From Methanoplanus endosymbiosus (GTDB taxonomy: Archaea; Halobacteriota; Methanomicrobia; Methanomicrobiales; Methanomicrobiaceae), in assembly GCF_024662215.1 (NCBI RefSeq), contig NZ_CP096115.1:682001-746000 (forward strand): a DNA stretch of 64,000 nt, written 5' to 3'. This document shows positions 43,301 through 52,400 of the stretch, one piece after another. Each line of letters starts with the position of its first letter. Within the stretch, counting starts at the first letter, position 1. A model generated the notes under the pieces. It had not been told where the DNA came from. It saw only the letters and a list, made by a program, of their open reading frames with translations, and made no database searches. Position numbers and translations under genes: made by a program.

Positions 43301-44973
43301 ATATAAAAATTACATCCAATGAGATCCGGAATAATACCTATGGATTAGAATCATATGATAACTCCTACCTATTCCTCCGGAATAACAGTCTCCATGACAA
43401 TTCCTATAATCTGATATTATTCGATTATACCGGAGACAGTGATATAGACACAGGCAATCTCGTTGACGGAAAACCGGTTTACTACTTATCCGGCGAGTCA
43501 GGAAGAACAATTGACTCATCAACCAATGCCGGCATGGTCTGCCTTGTCAACTGTAGTGATATAACCGTTTCAGACCTTGATCTATCAAACTGCGGTGTTG
43601 GAATCTGGATTTCAGGCTGTAATAACTGCACAATCTCCGGGAATACAATAAAATATTCAGAATACGGAATAGAAAATACAGGATCAAACGGAAGTACAAT
43701 ATCTGACAATCAGATAAGTAACGGCGGATGGTGTGGCATTATTATTGATGGCTCCACAGACGTAACACTACGGAGAAATGAGGCATCAGGAAATAATTAT
43801 AATTATGCAATGTGGTCATTTGCAGGAAATGATATAGATCAGACAAATACAGCAGACAAAAAACCGGTTCTATATTACGACGGAGAAACATCCTTAGAGA
43901 TCACTTCAGAAGATAATCCCGGTGCGGTATTTTTAACCGGATGCAGTGATATTTACATTCACGATATTGAGATCAGCAATGAGGATGCAGGGGTTCACAT
44001 TGAAGAGAGTATAGGAGTGAGAACAGAAAACTGCAATTTCTCAGATATTTACAGTGCAGTCATTTTAGATAAATCAGAAGAATGCTCATTTAAATATAGT
44101 GATGTAGAAGACTGCCACATTCTTGCAGAACTCTATAACTCCAATAATAATTCAGTAAATAAAAATGAGGGCCGGAATTGTGATGTACCTGCATACATAT
44201 CTTCAGGCAGATATAACAGTATAAAAAGAAATAATATCAGTTCTGATTATTCCTATTTGTACATCAGTGATTCCGATTACAATCTTATATCCAGAAATAC
44301 TATCAGTACAGGCGGAATTTACCTGTACACCTACAATTCTGTAAATAATTCTGTTTATCTCAATGATTTCATTACCGGAATTAACTATAATGATAATTTA
44401 AATGACGGTTTTGACGGGATTCAGTCATCTGTGAGCAGGTACTACCTGCACAAACCGGAATTAAACTCAGAAACAGAACATGATAATTACCGGAATTACG
44501 ATAACACCGGCCCATACACCGGATATGACAGCATCATTACGAATGAAATTCCGGATGGCACAGTAATAATAGATGAATCCTACTCCAAAAATCTCTGGAA
44601 TTCACCAACTAAATTAACATATCAGTACAGAGAAGGCAATTATTCAGGATATATGGGCAACTTCTGGACATCATATTCCGGAACAGACACAGACGGCAAT
44701 GGAATAGGAAATACTGAACATTATATCGGGTATGAGGAATATGACCACTACCCTCTGATCAACACAACTGATAATTACATATTATACTCAGTCAAAGGCG
44801 ACTTTAACGGCAACGGATTTGTTGACATCGGTGACGTATCAAGGGTTGCCTATATGGTTGCAGGCTTAACTCCGGTTGACATGGCAGCTGACTTCAACGG
44901 CAATGGTAAGGTCGATATTGGCGATGCGGCAATGATTGCCTGGTACTTTGTCGGAAAAACAGCAGAACTTTAA
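40366..44973 (+). CDS. Secreted right-handed beta-helix protein with PKD and dockerin
   Basis: A signal peptide (ends CGAAAAE) and an Asn-rich stretch with VNNENNSYP repeats (9 residues, coded by 27-bp repeats at about 40531-40611) precede two copies of a NosD/CASH-type parallel beta-helix (about residues 100-745 and 825-1485, numbering from 40366). A PKD domain lies between them (about 750-825, WSWDFGDGSNSTKKNP). The end is a paired EF-hand dockerin (GDFNGNGFVDIGD; DFNGNGKVDIGD). The halves are duplicated at DNA level with an offset of 2,184-2,190 bp. I chose the ATG at 40366 because AGGA lies 9 nt upstream. Such proteins bind or cleave polysaccharide or act as adhesins; no catalytic residue is evident. 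TATA-like AAGTATATAATC lies near 40321-40332. Confidence 0.88.
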   Translation: MFWGKNKIALISLMLLISSLILCGAAAAEDLQISSGSETESDNRNNYSVSENSSLLNNENNSYPVNNENNSYPVNNENNYSVSVPAVLPEQVNAEEDTGTDVPDVYPNISAAIDAANPGDTITVGSGTYNEIIEINKPLTIKGVDTGGGLPVISGGGMSSALAVVSINCNNSVIDNFHVRDYEGSHWYGSGIFLNASHCSILNSTISDSVNGRGIYSGYINYYKEITNSTISGNIIHSNNKGIYLDRGCSNIKITSNEIRNNTYGFRSYNNPHLFLRNNSLHDNSYNLILFDYTGDGDIDTSNLVDGKPVYYLSGESGRTIDSSTNAGMVILVKCEDITVSGLDLSNCGTGIFIAGCNNCKISGNTIKYSEYGIENTGSNGSTISDNQMIDGWCGIIIDGSTDVTLRRNEASGNNFNYAMWSFAGNDIDQTNTADKKPVLYYDGETSLEITSEDNPGAVFLTGCSDIYIHNIEISNEDAGVHIEESTGVRTENCNFSDIYSAVILDESEECSLKYSDVEDCHILAELYNSNNNSVNKNEGRNCNELAYISSGRYNSIKRNNISSAYSGLYLTNSDYNLISRNTISTGGIYLNTYNSVNNSVYLNDFITGIYYNDNLNDGFDGIQSSVSRYYLHKPELNSETEHDYYRNYDNTGPYTGYGSIITNEIPDGTVIIDESYSKNLWNSTYLTYQYEEKTYSGYMGNFWTSYSGTDTDGNGIGNTEHYIGYEEYDHYPLIKTHDNYIICSEQNNADFTANPLFGAKPLEVTFTDRSVGDPYEWSWDFGDGSNSTKKNPVHTYTQTGTFSVSLNITNSTGTYSAAKYDYIKVTDPLVVPDNYPTISAAISAAENGDTIQVKSGEYNEIVTINKTLILTGIDTGSGLPVINGEGLSDANSLVSLDCNNSVIENFVIQNFKGDYWASSGIYMNASYCSVLNNTICDLNYGIYSSYIGYYKERFNNTISGNTISSNNEGIYLDRGCSNIKITSNEIRNNTYGLESYDNSYLFLRNNSLHDNSYNLILFDYTGDSDIDTGNLVDGKPVYYLSGESGRTIDSSTNAGMVCLVNCSDITVSDLDLSNCGVGIWISGCNNCTISGNTIKYSEYGIENTGSNGSTISDNQISNGGWCGIIIDGSTDVTLRRNEASGNNYNYAMWSFAGNDIDQTNTADKKPVLYYDGETSLEITSEDNPGAVFLTGCSDIYIHDIEISNEDAGVHIEESIGVRTENCNFSDIYSAVILDKSEECSFKYSDVEDCHILAELYNSNNNSVNKNEGRNCDVPAYISSGRYNSIKRNNISSDYSYLYISDSDYNLISRNTISTGGIYLYTYNSVNNSVYLNDFITGINYNDNLNDGFDGIQSSVSRYYLHKPELNSETEHDNYRNYDNTGPYTGYDSIITNEIPDGTVIIDESYSKNLWNSPTKLTYQYREGNYSGYMGNFWTSYSGTDTDGNGIGNTEHYIGYEEYDHYPLINTTDNYILYSVKGDFNGNGFVDIGDVSRVAYMVAGLTPVDMAADFNGNGKVDIGDAAMIAWYFVGKTAEL
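40680..42570 (+). repeat. Internal duplication of the beta-helix gene, half 1
   Basis: This half aligns with 42864-44760. Long stretches, such as 41280-41355 with 43464-43539 and the region 41555-42020, are identical or almost identical in DNA, while others differ by many synonymous and non-synonymous changes. Confidence 0.9.
42864..44760 (+). repeat. Internal duplication of the beta-helix gene, half 2
   Basis: Second half of the duplicated beta-helix; offset from half 1 grows from 2,184 to 2,190 bp by small in-frame insertions (for example an added Asn-Gly near 43720). The mosaic of identical and diverged blocks suggests gene conversion. Confidence 0.9.
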
Positions 44974-45051
44974 GAAAAGTTCTGCCAAAAAAATATATAT
45001 TTTATTTCAGACTGAACCGGCATCTGCCGGATATTCCGGATATTCCGGATA

Positions 45052-46245
45052 TCATTCTACAACCATAAGTCCGGGATGCTTTCCCGTAACACTCTCTGCC
45101 CCTCTGGCAGTCACAATAAACGTATTCTCAGTCCCAACCATACCAAATCCTTCAATTCCCTTCTTAGGCTCAATTGCAAAGACCATATTCTTCTCAATTG
45201 GTTCATCAAACCTTTTTGCGATCACCGGAAGTTCATCAATCTGAAGCCCTATACTGTGACCAAGAAAACTGGCCCGCCGGTTTTTAAAGCCCATGAAATT
45301 ATCCAGAAATTCCGGCTCAATCGTTCCCATTATAGTATCATAAATTTCAGAAGGTATTGCACCCGGCTTTAAGAGCTTTGCAGTCTCCATCTGAATATCA
45401 TACAGCCGGTCATTAATATCGGAAATATCATTTTTCGGATGGCTGTTCATCATATAAGTCATCGTCTTATCTGTATGGTACCCGCATACACCACAGCCAA
45501 CATCAATGAATACAAGATCTCCGTTCTTTAGCTTCCGCCTTCTGCTTCCAAGAACAGGCACTGAAGTCCCCATCCCCAGAAATCCGCTGGGACTGTCAAA
45601 ATTTGTCGGATTTAAGGAATTGTCACCAAATGCAATCTGCCCAAGCACAAAATCGGTATCAAAGGCCCTGAATCTTATCATACCCTGATGCCCCTCATCA
45701 ATCAGCGCCCTGAATAATTCAGCACCAAGATCGGCTTCAGTCATTCTCTCCTTTAAAATTCCGGGAATGACATCCTCAAGAACAAACCTGTGTATCTTTC
45801 CGGCCTCACGGATAAATCCAAGTTCATACCGGCTTTTTACTGACCGGAGTTTCAGTATGGTATTATCAACACCCCGGATCTCCTCTACAGGGAAATGCTT
45901 TGTAAATCTGTCCATAAGTGAGAGAGGGACAATCTCTTTTTCGGTATAAATTATCTTTGGTGTCCCTCCCATCTCAGATGCAGCGTCCCTGTAACTTCTC
46001 ATCTGTTTTATGACCGGAAAATTTGATTCAGCCTCAGCTCTCTCAAAACTCCTCCGGACAAAAAATTCTGCCTCACCATCAGAAGGTATGAGCAGAACAC
46101 CGTCCTGCATCGTCCCTGTAAAATAATACTGATTAACTTTACTGAAGACTGCCGCCATTTCCCAGTCCGGATCTATTCCTGACATCTCATCCCTGAAGCG
46201 TGTCATACGCCTCTTAAGTTCCGGTGCCGGCACCTTCGTATGCAT
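45052..46245 (-). CDS. M24-family metallopeptidase (Xaa-Pro aminopeptidase-like)
   Basis: The protein has the two-domain layout of prolidase-like M24 enzymes: an N-terminal creatinase-like domain (about residues 10-130) and a pita-bread catalytic domain (about 140-395). The five metal ligands are in order: Asp in VFIDVGCG, Asp in YHTDKTMTYM, His in LGHSIGLQ, Glu in FAIEPKKG and Glu in GTENTFIV. Length 397 fits. It should remove N-terminal residues before Pro or cleave X-Pro dipeptides. Its promoter region has a perfect 13-bp inverted repeat around a TATA-like box, with the box about 23-30 nt upstream of the ATG, suggesting a leaderless transcript. Confidence 0.9.
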   Translation of the reverse strand: MHTKVPAPELKRRMTRFRDEMSGIDPDWEMAAVFSKVNQYYFTGTMQDGVLLIPSDGEAEFFVRRSFERAEAESNFPVIKQMRSYRDAASEMGGTPKIIYTEKEIVPLSLMDRFTKHFPVEEIRGVDNTILKLRSVKSRYELGFIREAGKIHRFVLEDVIPGILKERMTEADLGAELFRALIDEGHQGMIRFRAFDTDFVLGQIAFGDNSLNPTNFDSPSGFLGMGTSVPVLGSRRRKLKNGDLVFIDVGCGVCGYHTDKTMTYMMNSHPKNDISDINDRLYDIQMETAKLLKPGAIPSEIYDTIMGTIEPEFLDNFMGFKNRRASFLGHSIGLQIDELPVIAKRFDEPIEKNMVFAIEPKKGIEGFGMVGTENTFIVTARGAESVTGKHPGLMVVE

Positions 46246-46253
46246 AAATAATA

Positions 46254-46299
46254 TTTATTCCGGCTGATATATACGGATAACTAAAGCAGCCGGAATAAA
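46254..46299 (-). promoter_or_regulatory. 13-bp inverted repeat flanking the M24 TATA box
   Basis: TTTATTCCGGCTG (46254-46266) and CAGCCGGAATAAA (46287-46299) are perfect reverse complements with a 20-nt centre. The centre carries ATATATAC, the likely TATA box, about 23-30 nt from the start codon at 46245. The geometry fits an operator or a DNA hairpin controlling a leaderless gene. Confidence 0.5.
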
Positions 46300-46455
46300 C
46301 AGTAAATAAATGATAAATCACCTCCGGATAAGAAAGGAAAAAGAGAAACAACGCAGGTTAAATCTGACAGGATAAAATTTATACTGCATATTAACCACAT
46401 TTCAAAAAAATATCTGAATAATTATTCAAATGTTAAAACGATGAAAACAGATAGA

Positions 46456-49155
46456 TCAGGATTTAATAATGCTGCCTATCTGATCAATATTTCTCTGGTA
46501 TTCTCCAAGATCACCATTATTAAGCGCCACCTGTGCACTGTCATACAGTACAGCAATCCGGTTTAATTTATCCACTACCTCGCTGCTGAGGACCTCGACC
46601 TCTTCACCTGCACCAATGCCCTCACCGGCACCTCCGACAGACCTTTCGACAGCAATATTACCAAATATCTCATCCAGTGCCTCAGCAAGAGTATCCTGCA
46701 TAGTCAGGCGGTCGCCATAGGCAACAATCACACGCTTAAGCTGCGGAAGAGTGCCCTTCTCCGTTGCCTCAAGATAAAGCGGTTCAACATACAGCAGTGA
46801 GTTTTCAATCGGAATTATGAGCGTATTACCTCTTAAAACCGAAGATCCGGACTGTGACCACAGGGTAATATCCTGTGATATCTCAGTATCCTGATCAATT
46901 CTGGCCTCAATCTGCATAGGCCCGTATGTCAGCTCCTGCTTGGAGAACTGATAGACCACAATACCGCCGTAATTTGGTGTGTCAGACCTGACAGCCATCC
47001 AGGCAATCAGATTCTCCTTACTGCGTGGAGTAAACGGCAGCATCTGAATAAACTCCTCAGACTCCTCGCCCGGAAGCTTCATGATGACATAATACGGCTC
47101 CATCCTCTGCCTTGAACCCCTGTACACCTCATCCGGTACATTCCAGGCATCTTCCCGGTTATAAAACACCCTCGGATCAGTCATATGATACAGTGAATAG
47201 ACCTCAGACTGAATCTCAAAGATTCCCGCCGGATACCTGACATGCTCACGCAGGTTTTCAGGCATCTCTGAAAAGTCCTTAAATACACCCGGAAACATCC
47301 CTTCATATGCCCGAATCAGGGGATCATTTCCATTGACAACATAATAGGTAATATCACCGTTGTAGGCATCAATTACAACCTTGACACTGTTTCTCAGATA
47401 ATTGAACTCTTCATAATCAGATGCCTGAACAGTTGCCGAATACGGGAATTTATCCGTTTTAGTATAGGCATCAATTATCCAGAAGAGCCTGCCGTCTGAA
47501 ACAACAACATATGGATCTGAATCATATGACAAAAAGGGTGCAACAACATCTGCACGTTCAAGAATATTCCTGTTCATCAGAATTCTGCTGTCAGAATCAA
47601 GTGATCCCGAAACCAGAAGCTCTACTGATTTAAACTTAATAGCATAGATCAGCCTCTGAATTATTCCGGATAGTTCAACGCCTCCGGAACCCTGATATGT
47701 GGTATAAATATTGTCATCACTGGACGGATAATCAAACTCCTCAGTCTTTGTCATAACAACAGAGTAATCATCCAGGCCCTCACCATAATAAATTCCGGGC
47801 TGGTCAAGACTGATGTATTCAGAAGTGGGCGGAATGTCCTTTAAGTAAAAATCAGGCAGGCCCTCTTTGGATACAACATCAACCGGACTCATAACAGCCC
47901 CATAACCATGAGTATAGACCAGATGAGTATTAACCCACGTCTGTGCCTGTGACGGAAGATCTTTAATATTCATCTCCCTTGCTGAGATCAACACCTCCTT
48001 ATAACTGTCATCGAAGGTATAGCGGTCAACGTCAATATCATTGAATTCATAATATGTCCTGAAGAGCTGCAACTGTTCATATGTCGTCTTCAGCGGCCTC
48101 CAGTCCCAGAGACGGATATTTTCAACAGTAGGACCGTTATTAATTATGTCTGCTGATGTCAGATTATAATCGACAGTGAACTGCTGCTCATCCACATCAT
48201 CAAGACCATAAGCAGCAAGAGTGCTGTTTATATTATATGACAGATACGTCTTTTCAAGATTGAACTCATTTGGCGATACAATGAGAACCTGGACAACTCC
48301 GCCTGCAACAACTCCCAGAATGGCAACTGCAATGAAGATGACAACACCGTATTTAATAACTTCCGGCCTGCGCAGCTTTTCATTGATCAAAAATCCTATT
48401 CCAATCAGGAATGATACAAATGTCAGCACTGCCATAACCGGCAGTGTAACTGTCGCATCGGTATAACCTACACCAAATACTGTTTCACCGGGAGTGAAGA
48501 GCAGATCATAGCGTGCAAGCCAGATACGGGCAGATATTGCCGAAAACAGGAAGAAGAGCAGAACGCTGAGCTGCGGAATGAAAGAATCGATCTTAAACTG
48601 CCCTTTAAATTCAGTTATTGGATATTCACTGAAATTGAGAGTCAGAATTTCAGATTCCAGAAGGTAACCCAAAAAAGAGACAATTGTCGAAAATATGACA
48701 ATTCCAATGAAAAAATTCACAACCAGGTTAAAAAACGGCAGTGAAAATACATAAAATCCTGCATCAAGTCCGAAAATCGGATCTAAGATGCCAAAGGGAC
48801 TCTGGTTTAAAAACATCAGCACAGTTTCCCACTGTGATGATACAGATAATCCGCCAAAAAGTGCTCCAATGGCACAGAGAAGCATAACTATTCTCTTGTT
48901 TATAACCGAAACGTCACCCCCGTTTGCTGCTGACTTCAGCGAAATTCTGGCACATATATAACTAAAACCAAAAAATACAACTGCCGAAATTACTCCGAGA
49001 ATTACTGACACTGCGATTATATTTAAGAAAATACCGGCATAACCGACAGAATCAAACCAGTAGTAATCTCCCAGAAATGAGATTAATGCCGCACATACTA
49101 TAATTATTATTACAGGTATCAGTGCGAGATAATGAGAATATTTCATAATGCACAT
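46456..49155 (-). CDS. UPF0182 (COG1615) membrane protein
   Basis: The 899-residue protein has about seven N-terminal transmembrane helices (about residues 5-300) and a large exterior domain. Family signatures are WFDSVGYAGIF near residue 35, the NIRLWDWRPLKTTYEQLQLF segment (about 345) and a HLVYTHGYGAVMSPVDVVS stretch (about 410). The C-terminal region is acidic with a Gly-rich GGAGEGIGAGEEVE run. Length is normal for UPF0182, whose function is not known. Two ATGs (49155 and 49146) are possible; no ribosome site is seen, so it may be leaderless. Confidence 0.9.
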   Translation of the reverse strand: MCIMKYSHYLALIPVIIIIVCAALISFLGDYYWFDSVGYAGIFLNIIAVSVILGVISAVVFFGFSYICARISLKSAANGGDVSVINKRIVMLLCAIGALFGGLSVSSQWETVLMFLNQSPFGILDPIFGLDAGFYVFSLPFFNLVVNFFIGIVIFSTIVSFLGYLLESEILTLNFSEYPITEFKGQFKIDSFIPQLSVLLFFLFSAISARIWLARYDLLFTPGETVFGVGYTDATVTLPVMAVLTFVSFLIGIGFLINEKLRRPEVIKYGVVIFIAVAILGVVAGGVVQVLIVSPNEFNLEKTYLSYNINSTLAAYGLDDVDEQQFTVDYNLTSADIINNGPTVENIRLWDWRPLKTTYEQLQLFRTYYEFNDIDVDRYTFDDSYKEVLISAREMNIKDLPSQAQTWVNTHLVYTHGYGAVMSPVDVVSKEGLPDFYLKDIPPTSEYISLDQPGIYYGEGLDDYSVVMTKTEEFDYPSSDDNIYTTYQGSGGVELSGIIQRLIYAIKFKSVELLVSGSLDSDSRILMNRNILERADVVAPFLSYDSDPYVVVSDGRLFWIIDAYTKTDKFPYSATVQASDYEEFNYLRNSVKVVIDAYNGDITYYVVNGNDPLIRAYEGMFPGVFKDFSEMPENLREHVRYPAGIFEIQSEVYSLYHMTDPRVFYNREDAWNVPDEVYRGSRQRMEPYYVIMKLPGEESEEFIQMLPFTPRSKENLIAWMAVRSDTPNYGGIVVYQFSKQELTYGPMQIEARIDQDTEISQDITLWSQSGSSVLRGNTLIIPIENSLLYVEPLYLEATEKGTLPQLKRVIVAYGDRLTMQDTLAEALDEIFGNIAVERSVGGAGEGIGAGEEVEVLSSEVVDKLNRIAVLYDSAQVALNNGDLGEYQRNIDQIGSIIKS

Positions 49156-49468
49156 ATAGGGTAAATAGGAAAATATTTAAAACCATAGCATACTTTAAAT
49201 CCCGGCATAACTTTAAAATTTCCAATAAATATACAGAACAGAGAAGCAGTAAATCAGAGTTATTCATCCGGAAAATTATATTGCAAATTAATATAATGAA
49301 TAAAGCCGGTAAAAAAAGAGAAAGTGTTTAAAACTGCACAATAATAAAGCCCACAACATATATTATTAAGTGTAACCGGAGAATCTTATTTATATCTTGA
49401 AAGTTACTTTTAATTAGTATCCGGAATTATACAGGTTGATCTCCGGAATTATAATATCATGATATCTA
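49156..49468. other. Divergent intergenic region without a gene
   Basis: 313 bp of A/T-rich DNA. The word TCCGGAATTATA occurs twice near the right end (about 49420 and 49452). A TATA-like TTATTTATATC lies near 49386-49396. No ORF or RNA gene is evident. Confidence 0.5.
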
Positions 49469-52400
49469 ATGAAACGGGGTGTTCTCATAATTAATGTTTT
49501 GGCCATTGTTGAGCAGAATGAGATATTTAACGAAGTTCTGTCAATAATTAAGAGAATAACAGATATAACAGTAAAACCGGTAACAGATTCAGAACTGATT
49601 AAATTATCAGCCGGCAGCAACTCTTCAGATCTTATCTGTGATGCCGCAGTTATCTGTAAATCTATAATAGACAGAGAGACAGACCAGATCATTAATAATA
49701 TAGCGGAATTGTTGCCCGACATCCCGATTATACTTATCACAGACGGAAATGAAGAAGAGAACAGAGAAGAAGAACTGTTAAACAATATTGATCTTTATAT
49801 CGAATACACCTCCGGAAATGAGAAAGATAGAGATTTTTTAGCCGGAAGAATCATTAATTTTTTAAGAACAATAGTTACAGAAAGAGAGAAAGAATACATA
49901 AAAGATCTCTCCTTAATCCTCAATCTCATGCCCGGATTTTCATGTATTATAAGACCGGATATGTCCATCTATCTGGCAAATGATGAATTTATCCGGATAT
50001 TTGGGGAACCGGACGACCGTACATACTCTGAATTAACCGGATGTCTAACAGCAGATTCATATAACTGCCCGGTATATGAAGTCTTAAAGACAAAAGAAGA
50101 GCAGTCTTCGAGATGGACAAAGGATGACGGAAGAATTTATTCTGTACATGACAACCTGATAAAAGGGCCGGCAGGCGGGGAGATGGTAATTGAGCTTGGC
50201 CTTGACATTACTAAGAGAGTTAATGCAGAAGAAAAAGCCGGAGCCTTCTCAAAAAAATTAAAAGAGCAGATAAATATAATCAATAAAAGTAAGGTGATAA
50301 TCTACCTGCAGAATAGAGATGGACAGCAGAATACAGAACTGATCAGTGATAATATATCGCAATTCGGATATTCTCCGGATGACTTCACATCCGGAAATCT
50401 AAACTATACATCCCTGATTCATCCGGATGACCTGCCGGTGGTTACTGATAACATTACAAAGAATATAATTTCCGGCAATGAAGAGTTTATCCTTAATTAC
50501 AGGATTTATGACATCAATAATAATATCAGATTTATTGAAGATCATGTATTCACAATATATGACAATAGCGGGAAACTGACACACCTTCAGGGTATTATTA
50601 TTGACATAACAGAAAAGAAAAGATCTGAAGATACCATAAGAATATTTAAAACAGTTTCAGATAATGCAAATTATGGCATTGCAATTGCAGACTTAAACGG
50701 CATACTGACCTATACAAACAGATGGTTTGCAGATCTGCACGGATACAGTCAGGAGGAGTTAAGCGGAAAACCAATTAATTTTCTGCACTCCGGAGAAGAG
50801 ATTGGCTATGTAAATACACTGCTGGATCTACTGAAGGAAGAAGGGCATTTTGAAGATAAAGAGGTCTGGCACAGGCACAAAAGCGGCAGAGTATTTCTGA
50901 CAAGGATGAATGCAAATATCATCTCAGATAAAAATAACAATCCCTTATATCTCTCAACAACACTATCCGACATTACTGAAGAGAAAGAAAAAGAGAGAAT
51001 TATCCGGGATAATGAAGAAAAAATCCGGCTAAAACTTGAAAGTATTCTCTCTCCCGATTACAACATAAAAGAAGAAGAATTAAGGAATATTATAAACACC
51101 AAAGAGATACAGTCACTGATGGATGACTTTTACAGAATTACAGATGTCGGAATTGCAATTCTGGATATAAAGGGCAATATTCTTGTTGCGGCCGGATGGC
51201 AGGAGATATGCACAAAATTTCATCGTATCAATCCTGAAACAAAGAAAAACTGTACTGAAAGCGATTTGGAACTGACAACGGATATAAAACCCGGAGAGAT
51301 CAGGCAGTATAAATGCAAAAATAATCTCTGGGATATTGCAACACCAATTTATATCGCCGGCAGGCACATGGGAAATATGTACCTGGGTCAGTTCTTCTAT
51401 GAAGATGAAATTCCGGATTACTCAGTCTTTGAGAAGCAGGCAGAAATTTACGGTTTTGACAGGACAAAATATCTTGCAGCACTGGAGAAGGTACCCCATT
51501 TTAACAGGGAGAAAATCAGGAATATAATGTCATTTTATAAAAAATTTGCACTGATGATCTCAAAGCTGAGCTACAGCAATATTAAGCTTGCAAGACTCCT
51601 TATTGAACATAAAGAGACAGAAAAAAGGCTTAAATCATCTGAAGAAAAATACCGCAGCTATATTGACAGATCTCCGGAAGGGATCTTTGTTGCAGATGAG
51701 CAGGGCCGTTACGTTGAAGTTAATAAAGCAGCCTGTGAAATGCTTGGATATACCGAAGATGAACTTCTCACAATGTCAATCCCGGAACTTGTAATTAAAG
51801 AAGAATCTGACAAAGCACTTGAATATTTTGAGAAACTAAAAGAGAGACATCAGTATATTAATGAAATTAACCTTAGAAGGAAAGACAATTCCGCATGCCC
51901 GGTAATAATCAGTACAACGGTACTGCCGGACAGGAAATATCTTGCATTTTCAACCGATATAACTAACAGAAAAGAGGCCGAATCTAAAATATCCCAGTTA
52001 AACCGCCTGCTTGGCGCAATCAGAAATATAAACCGTTTAATTGTGGGAGAGAAGAGCAGAGAGAAACTTATTGAAAAGACATGCAGAATACTGACTGATA
52101 ACGGCGGATACACCAATGCCTGGATTATTTTACTTGACAAAAATAAAAAAGTTATATATTCAGCACAGTCAAATCCGGATAAGAGTAATAATCCCTTCAA
52201 AAAATATATTGAAGAAGGAAATATTCCCGGTTGTGCAGAAAAAGCCATAAAATCCGGTGAAATAACTGTCATATCAGTAAATCATGAAAACTGTGGTGAC
52301 TGCCCCCTCTCTGACAGTTCCAAACGGATTAACCGCCTGACCGGAAACCTGAAATATAAGGATAAACTGTTCGGAGTAATTTCAATATCAATTCCGGACG

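Noticed and set aside
45027-45052. Three tandem 9-bp units CCGGATATT after the beta-helix gene
   Set aside because: Very short, and built of the CCGGA word common in this genome.
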